From Nephromyces sp. MM_2019 (Eukaryota > Apicomplexa > Aconoidasida > Nephromycida): a stretch of DNA of 29,626 nt. Position 1 is the first letter of the stretch, and every line of letters starts with the position of its first letter. The notes below the pieces were generated by a model. That model worked only from the letters and a program-made list of their open reading frames with translations, was not told where the DNA came from and made no database searches. Where the stretch lies: contig JADHZB010001498.1 in the NCBI GenBank assembly GCA_015657535.1, positions 1 to 29,626 of the forward strand. Direction: 5' to 3'. Made by a program: the position numbers and the translations under genes. Below, one piece after another: positions 1 to 9,899 of the stretch.

Positions 1-499
1 GCATGCAGGGGAGTGAGGTGGACTTAGAGGGGAGTAAGAAAGGGAGCATGGAGGGGGGGGGAATTGATTAGTTACTTTGATTTTAGAGATTTTTTTATTG
101 GAGGCCTTTTAGACGTTGTGTCTATATGTGTTGTGTCGGTATGTGCTATCTTTTTTGCTGAAATTATGATTTCTTGAGGAAAAGCATGACGAACTAATTG
201 GGAGAAATAGGATAAGAAAGAAGTAGCATATGAGAAGCCAAAAAATGAAGAAGAAGAGGAAGAGGAAGAGGAAGAGGAAGAGGAAGGTGAAGAATAAATA
301 GGAGAAGAAGCCCAAGAAAGTAAAACGAAGGGGGGTGAGTAGGAAGGTAGTGACGGGATAGAGATGACGGCAGTGAAGAAAGTACTCAAACAATGAGATA
401 CCAAGGACTATAGATATAGTCTCTATAGCGGATAATGAAAATTTTCTAAATCCCTATATAACACCCGCATTCTTGTGTGTTAAATTTTGTTTTATTTAG
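1..499 (+). other. Upstream intron of the TOR gene (5' part outside window)
   Basis: No TOR coding sequence is seen here. The residues expected just before the first visible exon (the kinase segment preceding the VEI... stretch) are absent in all frames, so this is the 3' part of an intron entering from the left edge. It contains a purine-rich GAAGAG repeat and ends in a T-rich stretch with a TTTAG acceptor at 495-499. The ORFs over the repeat on the minus strand are serine/phenylalanine runs translated from the repeat and are not taken as genes. Confidence 0.6.
247..288 (+). repeat. (GGAAGA)n purine microsatellite
   Basis: About seven copies of a GGAAGA hexamer lie in the intron upstream of the first visible TOR exon. 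The repeat makes a strongly purine-biased + strand. It is directly visible, and no function is claimed. Confidence 0.85.
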
Positions 500-3400
500 G
501 TGGAGATATTACGGTATGCCTTAGACAATACTAATGGGGATGATCTTCGTCATATGTTGTGGCTTCAATCGACCAATGCGGAGCATTGGCTGCTAAGGAG
601 GGCAAACTTCTGCAGGTTTCTTAGCTTTAGAACTTTTTCTTCAAGTTGACTACAGTGTGTGTATTGATAAGTTCAGTACGGTATGTGCTTTTGTTTTTTT
701 TGCGTGTTAACGACATTATGTGTGTGTTGATGCTTTCACTCCAGTGTGTGTTTCTTGATGTATCAACTCTATTGTATGCTGATAGGTTCGCTCCAGTGTG
801 TGTGTGTGTGTCGATTTCCATTCGTATTAACCCTCTCCTTCTCCAGTTTGAGCATATTAAACTCTATCAGTGTACGTATACCCGCTGCTCCCATTATAAG
901 CTTACTGTCGGCTTGGGCTTCGCTTACACCAGTTAGTTGATCTACTTGCTTACCTTGTAGCTTCAAGCCTGCAATTAACATGTGTGGTGTTTAGGTACAC
1001 ACGCAAACCTACAGGCACACAGGTTCACACGCATACACACACCCTTTTTATCAGATCTTTGGCTATAATGTCAATCGTTGGGTATATCCTTGGATTGGGA
1101 GATAGACATCCTTCCAATCTCATGCTGATGAGAGACTCTGGGCATATCGTCCACATCGACTTTGGTGATTGCTTCGATGTAGCTACACTCAGAGAGAAAA
1201 TGCCCGAGAAGATACCCTTCAGGTATCAGCAATATGCGCGCAATTTATATGTGTGTATGTGTGCATTTCGGGCTTGTTGTTTTGTAGTGGTGTGTGTTTG
1301 GTTTCTGAGGGTGAACTTTTTTAACTTGAAATTTGCGGGAGAGCTTGGCTTCTTTTCAGTGGCAGGTTCAAGCACGCAAAACTAGAACGTGTGTGTGTGG
1401 GTGTATATGTGGATATTCATGTAGGATTGTGAGTGTGTGTGAGCGTAAAGATGCCTGTGTGCAGCAGCGGCGTATGCGCCGGAGCATGCGCATGTCTGTG
1501 TTTATTAATGTGCTTCTGTCTGCAAGAGCATGCATCTGCATACCAGATCGTGCGTTTTGTGTGCAATAAGGTGCATTTTTCTGTGAAATAGCATACATGT
1601 GTGTGCAACAGATTGCGTGTCTGTGGAATATCGTGCTTTTGTGTCTATCCTTTCAGATGGCTTCTCATTTGCTATACATACACTTGAATTTATGCATGAG
1701 GTTATATGCTTCCTGTTCCACACCCATGAAAATCTCTGATTATATATGTTAGAATTGAGTGGATATACACTGCTTTCGAGCCTTTTTTTTAGCTTCTCCT
1801 CTTCATGCTATTTCCTCTGTGTGTGTGCTTCTAAAGGCTAACAAGGATGCTACTGAATGCTATGGATGTCACTGGTGTTGAGGGAGCGTATAGGATAGCC
1901 TGTGAGGAAACAATGAGGGTGTTAAGACTCAACAAAGACACTGTGCTTGCTATGCTTGAGGCTTTCGTATACGATCCTCTTATCACCTGGAAACTACTTC
2001 TTCCCCACAAGCTCCGAATGCAGCAGCTTCAAATGAAAGGTGTGTGTCTGTGTGTGCTTCTGTTGGCTGTATGGTATTTTTTTCTTGGCTACAGGGTGTT
2101 TGTGCATGTGCCTTCTTCTCTTTGCTACAGTGTGGTTATACGTGTTTGCCTTGGCTTCAGTGTATTTCTGTGTGTGGGTATTCCTCTTGGCTACAGTCTG
2201 TTTCCGTATGCGTGTTTCTCTTGACTACAAGATATTTGTGTGTGTTTGTCGGTGTTCCTCTTGGCCACCTTATTAAGTGTTTGTTTGGCATGCAAAGCTG
2301 GTAGATTTTCGTCCTTGATGGCTTTGTATTTGCGATTTTTGCTTGATTTTCCTCGTGTGTGTGCTTTTTTTCTGTGCGTGTTTGCGTTTAAGCTCTGTTT
2401 GCTCTTGTATGTAGATTCTTTTTAAGTGAGTGTTTTTACTCCAGTGTGTGCACCTTTAAACCTGTGCGTGTGTGCTTTTCTCCTCTCTTTATTTTCCAAC
2501 CTCCCTCTCTAAAAAACACCAAAATTGTAACTTTTCATTGCTACAGAGCCTTCGATCCCATTAGCCAAGGAAAGCTCTCCGCTAGCTGCCTCAAAAATGA
2601 TGAAGGAAGGAGCTTCTTTGCTGCAGCGAGAAGAAGTTCTTTCCCCGTATAGCGACTCCTCCAGGAATCAAACCAGCGACGATGAGGTTAACGGAGGAAT
2701 CCATCACAAAACTCAAGGAGCTGAAGATCCTCCGAATAGTATAAAGAAGCGAGCTTTTCAACCTATGAAGCACACAGAGCCTTATATACATCATAGGGAA
2801 GCGATGGAGGCAAGGGTAGTGAGGTACCCTAAGAAGGGCCCTATACAAGGCATCCCAGTGAAGGCTATAAACGTGGGAAGGAAGTTCTTTGAGTGTTTGG
2901 ATAGGGCAGAAGGTGATATCGAAATAGTAGATGCTTCAGACACTGTGAGACATCTAGTCATGGTAATTGTGGGTTCTTTTGTGCAGCGTATGCTGATTTT
3001 TGTACATTTTGTGTGCGTGATTTGCCCTTGCAGACAAGTAGTGTGTTGAGATGTCAATTAGTTAACACAAGAAGTTGAAACGAGTTTGTAAGTGTGTAGG
3101 TGTGTGCTGTTAAAAATGTGTGAAAAGTAAATATGTGACCTTTTTCTTGGGGGTGGGGTAGCTTTGACTATGAGTGGGTGGGAGTGCGTGTGCAAGCTTA
3201 TGTGAGTGTGAAAATGCGAGAATATCTGCTAGAATAAGAGTCTATACGAGTGTGAGATTGCGGGAGTGTGTAGAAGTATGAGAATGTGTGCGAGTGTGTG
3301 TTCATCGATGCGCTAGTGTTTATGAGTACGCCAGTATGTGTAAAAGTGTGTATTCATGTTAATTCGTCTTCATGCGTGTCTTCATACCTATAAATGCATA

Positions 3401-5055
3401 CTTTTTGTAAATGCGTATGTATCTATCGCCTTCTTTAATTGAGCTACCTTTTGAGTTTACAAGCAGCTACTATAAGGTAATCACGCACACACGGGTAGCT
3501 AAGCTATAAAAAGCCTCTTGAAACTTTTCAGAAGCTAAAGCATGATTCTTTTCTCCTATCAAGCTTATGTTACAGCTTCCTTATTAAAATTTTGTGCTTG
3601 TCTGGCTTCGCAATCTGCTTATGCCTACAGTCCTTTCACTTTTTTCCTGCGAAACCGACACACATCCGCATACCCCCTACCTACACACAACCCCACGCAC
3701 ATCATCACACCCGAGCACTAGCACCCATATACGCCTCCACACACCCACCTATATCCACACACACCCACCCCACCCCCCCACATGCCCCCATATATACTGG
3801 CTGAGCCACTCCACCCTCCAATAAACCTGTGAAAACCTCTCTCCCTCCTCCCCATTACTCATCCAAAAGATGCTCTCTATAACCACCGAATCACCTAAAG
3901 CATTAGCAGCCCCACCCCTTTACCCTCCCACCACTTCTTCCCTAATTCCCCCCTCAAACACCCCTCACAGTTAGCCCTACTACCTACTCCCCCTCCCATA
4001 TACTCTGATACTCCTTCAACCGTTTACTCGTTTTTCAATCTTTTTCCTCCAGAATACCCCTGAAAAACTCTATGCTCGTAAGTTTCTGAAGCATTCTCAT
4101 CCTGCTGGCCCGAAGAACTTCCTTTCCATCTTCAAGAAGAATCTTCACTCCGACGAAAACCATTCTAAAGAATTGATGGATAATCCTCCTGTTGATCACC
4201 AAGGATCAGAGAATATAGTCGACGCTAAGAAGAGCAAGCCCTCCCCATTAGTTAATCTAGCAGGTTACTTGTGTGATGATCTCTTAGACTCTTCCTCACT
4301 TTCAAGCTGCGCAGAGCTGGTGATTCGTAGAGTCGACCAGAAGCTTACTGGCATGGATTTTGGGTAAGTGATGAGTTTGGATAAGAGGGGGGATGTTTAT
4401 TAACTGTGGGGGGGTTTAGTGGGTGGGGAAGGGGGTATTTAGGGTGGTTGGTGGGTTTGGTTTGGTGGGTGGCGTTGTGTGAGGGATCGGTTAGAGGTGT
4501 GAAGGTGGTTGTGGGTAATCGTGTACGAGGGGTTGATAAAAGGTGTGGAAATGGTTGAGAGGGGCGTGTGTGAAAGTGGTTGAGGGGGAGTCTGAAAGTG
4601 TTTGAGGGGGAGCAAGATGATTATCCTGGAGGGTATGGCATGGTTTGTGGTGGTTTAAAGTGCTTAGTAGGGATGCAAGGCGGTGCTATAAGGTATCAAG
4701 AGGTTGTGGAATATATATGGTGAAAGACTTGCTACCAGTACTTTGTGTATGCCATGTATCACTATTTTTTTACTATAATGTCATCTTCAGCAGCCATCAT
4801 CTTTCATACTCTAGAATCATCCATTTTTTTCAGTCCACTAATATCTGCAGTATATTCTTCTCGAAAGATAGCGTCGCTGCGCTTTAAATTGACCAAAATA
4901 CATTGAATCTCAGCAAATTCATTTGTGTGGGTCTTTTGCTATTCTGTTGCAGAAAGTACTTGGATATATCAGCTCAAGTGGATCGCCTCATCTATGAAGC
5001 AACTAATCTGGAGAACCTGTCTCGCTGCTACGTCGGATGGTGCCCATTTTGGTGA
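500..5055 (+). CDS. TOR: TOR serine/threonine kinase, C-terminal part (six exons, 5' end outside window)
   Basis: Target-of-rapamycin kinase, the catalytic subunit of TOR complexes that couples nutrients to growth. Exons: 500-615, 1055-1222, 1837-2039, 2547-2962, 4053-4363 and 4953-5055. All introns are GT..AG and the six phases join to 438 residues plus stop. Visible residue 40 begins the [20 protein letters not shown] block. The catalytic loop is GDRHPSN (54-60) and the metal-binding loop is HIDFGD (72-77). The C-lobe segment [14 protein letters not shown] (136-149) closely matches mTOR. After about 248 poorly conserved residues comes KLTGMDF (398-404), then a FATC domain ending GWCPFW and a stop at 5053-5055, the usual TOR C-terminus. 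That insert corresponds to the regulatory stretch of roughly 90 residues in human mTOR, so it is clearly expanded. ATM, ATR and other PIKKs fit less well because of the mTOR-type PEKIPFRLTRM and GWCPFW strings. The N-terminal HEAT, FAT and FRB regions are not in the window. Confidence 0.95.
616..1054 (+). other. TOR intron with GT-rich 5' part and AC-rich 3' end
   Basis: This intron separates codon bases AG|A of the arginine before SLAIMS. Its 5' and middle parts carry TG runs (near 652, 719 and 797-812), several preceded by CTCCAG or CTACAG. The last 60 bases switch to CA-rich sequence (about 999-1044) before TTTTTATCAG. The two ends are therefore complementary in composition. Confidence 0.8.
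2078..2270 (+). repeat. Degenerate ~35-bp tandem repeat of 3'-splice-site-like units in a TOR intron
   Basis: Inside the intron 2040-2546, a unit of the form TTCCTCTTGGCTACAG followed by TGTGTTTGTGTGTG recurs about six times, with spacing of 31-38 bases (cores near 2082, 2119, 2149, 2186, 2218 and 2259). Most units contain a pyrimidine stretch and YAG and so look like an intron 3' end. The acceptor actually inferred from protein homology is much further on, at TTGCTACAG ending at 2546. Confidence 0.65.
2963..4052 (+). other. Long TOR intron with GT-rich 5' half and AC/C-rich 3' half
   Basis: The intron falls between complete codons (phase 0) in the expanded insert of TOR. From about 3060 to 3360 the + strand is G/T-rich with many GTGTG runs. 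From about 3655 to 4020 it is A/C-rich with ACACAC and CCCC runs. It ends TTTTTCCTCCAG. No coding potential matching TOR is seen inside. Confidence 0.75.
4364..4952 (+). other. Last TOR intron, G-run rich at its 5' end
   Basis: It starts with the consensus-like GTAAGT and has many GGGG/GGTGG runs to about 4640. The second half is A/T-rich and ends TCTGTTGCAG. The phase joins GG|A to make the glycine before KYLDIS. The C-rich end of the previous intron and the G-rich start of this one flank the exon 4053-4363. Confidence 0.75.
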
Positions 5056-8000
5056 TAAATCTTGAAGATGGGCTACACATTGAATTGTGCTGTGTTGAAT
5101 CTGGAATTAAAACTTCTCAGCACAAATTGTGGCTCACTATATGCTTTTTTTCAGTTTTTGTGCGTATCAAGGCTTCCCTTAGTCCTCCTTATAGCTGCTT
5201 GTATTCAAATTTATACGATTATCTTTTTCATGGGCTGTGTGTGTATTTTTAAGTGTGCGTGCGCAACAACCTGATATGATTGCAAAGCGACCCAGTTTGC
5301 ATACCGGAAAATTCTCATTCGTAACTCTGGAATATCTTCCCTGATAGAAAAGATCCTATGTAAGTTAAAAACCGTCATAAACCATGAACTGAAGCCAAAG
5401 ATTAAGGTATCTCGGTAGCATAATATCTTGGCGCATATTTCAGTTTCTGAGGATATTTGCTTTAAACTTCGATGATAGTTGGAGGGACTCAGGGAGAAAA
5501 CTACAAAAAGAAAAGGGGGAAGTCCTGGGAAGGAAGCATTTGACGCAACCATATTCCATCTCTGCATTTTGCTCTTTTACCTGTAGAAGATAGAGGTTGT
5601 CAATGAACATACTAAGGGATTCAGTTTCCTGCTTTTAAGATAGTTTCAGCGATATTATACACACCGTTTCTCGTGACAGTATTGTTATATTTCTAAAGAT
5701 TGCGGGAAAACAAACAAAAGCGCAGAATTAAAATTACAGATAATGACTTGGGTAATTGTGAAAATGATGGATTAAACTCTGCTGGAACACACAGATGCGC
5801 CCATGTCCACATACATTCACAATTGTGAACGGGAGCCCCAGCTCATAGGCAGGTAAGTCTAAAAAATTGCTGGACTGACTCCCTCTTTGCCATACCACAA
5901 ACAAACATAGATACCAAAAGAAGACAGCATCCGCACGAGCTTTACGTGTTTGGAGTTTGACACTCCATGTCGCTGGAATAGGGGCTACAGTGACAGGATA
6001 TGAGCTATTCTGCTGGATTGGACTGCGGTGTAGGTTGCCTTCTTCGTCTATAAAAAGGCTCGACTTTATTACTTTCATTCAATTTAACTATGTAACTCCG
6101 TATCTCTGAGAAAATGCATGCATTTGCTTTTAGTGAATGTTTGGCAAGCGTTCTATAGCGGCGCAGAAAATGCTTCGGTAAGTTTATTACGAGTGGGAAG
6201 GCAGTCAAAATACCGTTTGAAGGGTATGAAGGGGGGTTATGAGGGGGTTTTTGGGTAACTAAGGGAAGAGGCGCCACCGTGGGCATGAGGATGGTAAACC
6301 CAAGGGTGTGATGCGGTGCGTAAAAGCACATGAAATTATGGAGATTGCCTTATAGATCTAGGCTTGGGATAGTAATTGAAAGAAAAAGATTTATTTAATA
6401 GGGTTTAGTAATGCATCGAATATAAAATGTGAATTTGTTTGCATCTTTTTCTGGAGTTTTTTAGCTTTCTAAGATCCCTCTCAAACATTGCCCAATACCT
6501 TTACTTTTTTGCTGAACTCAGTGTTTCATCTACCATTTTTCGTGCGGCATAGCACTGTTGTGCCTTCTCTCCCTCCTTCACTTTTTTGCACCTTTGACCT
6601 ATCGGAAAGCGGGATGGATGCGTAAAAATTTGCATTAAAGCTGCAAAACTGTCGTACGCCATCACTTCCGCTCCAAAAAACTCCCTAGAACACGTTTTTC
6701 GATGATAAAAAGACCGTTATATCTGCGGATTTGTGCTACAAAATATTTATTATATTTCAGTATATTGCTCATGCAATTATATATATGAATTAAAGAATAT
6801 TCATATATTTTCTAGATCTTTATAAATGGCCGATTCTAAACTGAGAATTGGATGCTCTGTTGCCTTATGCTGGTATCTCCCCCATATGTGAAGTACACGT
6901 CAAGCTTTCCAGCATTGATCTGCGCTCCAGTACACGCATAAATCTGAAATTGGAATTTCTTTTGCTACTTGCCATAGTAAGGAATGCCAGAGGGTAAGCT
7001 TAGTGGCAAGGCCCAGACTTTGATGTGGCTAAGATATGTTTGATGGAGGCACTCCAGATTATATCTTTACGGTAAATAGTATATGCTGTAGTTAAGAGAT
7101 GCAGGATGCAACTTTTCACACGGTGTAAGGCACAGATGGGAAGTAGCTTAGAAAACCTCTTGTGCGTTGATCAAGAGGTGAATCCTTTATCAATCCCGCT
7201 AGCTACATCGCAGAGAGTGTTTATTGAAAGGCGCTTGTTTAAAAAAGTTAGGAGCAATCAGCAGAAGCTGCGTGTTTATTCTCTTCGCGGGAGGGTATTA
7301 TATATGGACTTTCAAGTTTGAAACATTTCTACGATATAGCTCAGCTTACAAGTGGTAAAGATTGTTTCTTTGCACGTAATTTCTTACCTAAAAGCTTATT
7401 AATTTGGATGAGTAAATTTCAAGGGATTAGCACAACGCTAAATTTCCATCCATTTTCTGCCCATTGCAATTTATAAGAGATTGCATTATGTACTTTAACA
7501 TAACATGAGGCAAACTTTGCTGGTCATTGGGGTTTCTCAAATTTCCAAAAAGTCTAGCATAGCATAATTTGGATAATGTATAGATGATGGGGCTGCGTTA
7601 AGTCCTAGGTTTTTTTAAACCTGCAGATGGAGACCTAGCATTATGCCTTCAACGCTAGCCTGTAAGTGCCCTAACTGATCAATTTGCGTAATTTATAGGC
7701 ATAGCCTGTTCCTGGAGACTTAAGACCTGCCCTAATCACTCCTCCCTGGTGTCCTTGCCTAGCCTAAAAGATTGTGCTGTAAATTTTCGCCATACGCGCA
7801 ATGCTACTGGTTCATGCGGACTACCTAAACGTCCGTGCCAACTTCTTTTAGCTTCTTAGACCATATTCGTCGGCCTTCCATGCTTGGCAAGAACCGCCGG
7901 CACCTCGTTATTCTCTGGCAATCTCTAGTGTATACGCGAAAACACATGTGCAGGAGTCTATTGCGTCCCTAGAAACCCCTTCCTTTTTTCACCTGCTTCC

Positions 8001-9899
8001 CTTTTCATACTATTCCTAAACTTATTTCTATACGAGAAACACGAAGGGTTCCGGGATCTCTCACGATATTGTCAAATGAAGACCTGGAACTTAGATAAGT
8101 ATTCTCCATATTAAACCGTCGTGGTTACATTGCAAAAATCTCCTCTTCCCAGCGGTATTCCCAGTTCATCCCTCCGCAGAAGCGTTTCAGTATGGAAATA
8201 TAAGTACTTTGGGCATCCCGCGGTACGGTGGACAGATGAGCGGAGGACCCAAGAAGCGGTAAAATAGTGCAATACACATTAGCGAAAACGCAAAATTTCT
8301 CACTCTATAATATTAATAGCTTAGAGAGACATAGGGGGGAAGTTCCCAATGCATGAGCTCACACAGACGTCTAGCGTATACTCAAATAGCAGCAGCCACA
8401 GGGGAAAATTCCAGCTACATTCATAAGTTCAAGTGATTCATCCCGCGCGGAATTCAGTAGTTCATAAGAAGTGAAAAGCTAGTTATCCTAGTGATTATAT
8501 AAGTGTATATACACTGAGATTAGATGCCATACATTTTAGTGCAGTGGGACAGAAATAAAATAAAGATAGCGATACAGGTGAGCATTCGGAACGCAGTGTA
8601 TTATCCTTCTCATTCTTCCTAGTGCTCGTCCTCCCGGGTAGATTAGCCGCAGAAAGTTGTGAAAGCAAAGAATGATGTACTACCAGCGACTTTTTTTGAG
8701 TTGATTCGAGCTCTACAGTAGTGGTGGATTTGTCGCTTGGAATAGTTAACTCTAAAGTAGAAGTAGAGTAATATACTGCAAAATTTATCGATGGCTCAAC
8801 GGAATTGCAATGCGAGCAGCGGGTACAAGTTACTAGATGGTTAGATTAAAAGTTACTAAGAGGGCAATAGTGACGCTCGCAATCCAAGAAGCGCATAATA
8901 AATGCATCGAAGTGCAAGGAAGCGGGGTTTTTCTTTAGCTTCGGCTTAGGCAGAGCTGCCAGCGCAAGTTCACGAGCATGGAGAAAATCGTATCTTATTT
9001 ACATCAGAGGATGACGCCCCCAATTGTAATAAACAGATAAAAATATGTTTGTTAAACGCGTACACATGTTATTCGAATAGTAGCATGCGAAGTCCACTGA
9101 ATAACCTGTATATGCAAGAAATTTTGCTCCAGATTATTGCCAAAGACGCAAAACGTAAAGTGAATACGCTGTAGCCGAGATTGCACCAGCCTGCATGTGT
9201 TGTTTATCCCACATTGAATATGAGTGTCATTTATACCTTCAGATACTTTATGTTTTATCAATTAGGTGCAAATCGCCATGGCTTTATTCATCCAATTTGC
9301 ATCGCTTTACATTAGAAAATAATATCAAAATAATCTCTATTGCAGCGTGTAATTTGCCTCACATTTGAAATGATATGGGTTGACGCCACGTGTTAAAGTG
9401 CGCTTAACTTATTAGAAATACATAAATGTTAAAGGAGAGGAAATTACCTTGTAGCTAATCTGCAGCTTCTTGGGAAGACGACTAGAAATGGTCATTCAAG
9501 AATTCCCAGCGTGTCCAAATTCGTAATAACTTGCAAATTTAAGGTATATTCAGCGAACAAGGCGGAGCTTCCAAGCAAAGCTTAGACCAAATTAGGCTTA
9601 ACGGGAAAAAGCAAAGTTTTGTGTTTCAATTGAAACAATTATCTCACCTCTGTGATTCACCCACTGCAGCCTAACTTCAATATAAAACATCTGCTCATAT
9701 AAAAATAGATACCGTCAAACACCAAAGCCGATATTAGCCAATAACTGCCTGGTAGCAAGTGCCCGGTATAGCGACGCAGCTCGTTATCGCAACCTCCAGA
9801 AAAGACACAACCCTCCAACCACAAATGACTACCTGCCCAGACTTCTTGATTTTATGTAATTTACCTCATACACATGCAAATCAGGCTATCCTAATAAAG
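5056..9899. other. TOR 3' flank followed by gene-poor island sequence
   Basis: The first 200 bases are probably the TOR 3' untranslated region and still have GTGTGT near 5235. After about 5250 the TG/CA tracts stop. Three open frames of 108-118 codons overlap on the minus strand between 5211 and 6331. I could not assemble them into a convincing gene, and a few such ORFs are expected by chance in this much AT-rich sequence. A short + strand open frame lies at 7106-7321. No recognisable protein family, transposon protein, tRNA or rRNA was seen. A TATAAAA-like string near 9681 could belong to the promoter of the next gene. Confidence 0.5.
9623..9636. other. 14-bp perfect palindrome upstream of the first MGC gene
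   Basis: GTTTCAATTGAAAC reads the same on both strands, about 265 bases before the MGC start. It could be a binding site for a dimeric factor. One or two such palindromes are expected by chance in a window of this size, so the weight is small. Confidence 0.3.

Noticed and set aside
72..404. 110- and 94-codon minus-strand frames with serine or phenylalanine runs
   Set aside because: They are translations of the GGAAGA repeat and its edges inside an intron of TOR.
646..981. Several frames of 64-96 codons on both strands between TOR exons
   Set aside because: They lie in an intron defined by protein homology on both sides and are made of TG/CA repeat translations.
2040..2425. Cysteine/valine-rich frames of 61-86 codons after TOR exon 3
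   Set aside because: They are read-through and repeat translations of the GT-rich intron. TOR continues at 2547.
3700..3830. Proline/histidine/threonine-rich frames of 70-76 codons
   Set aside because: They come from ACAC/CCCC repeats in the 3' half of a TOR intron.
9759..9899. N-terminal extension of the first MGC protein starting at GTG 9759 or ATG 9824
   Set aside because: The MGCxxSK start is shared with the paralogue, which has a stop shortly upstream, so translation from 9900 is the better model.
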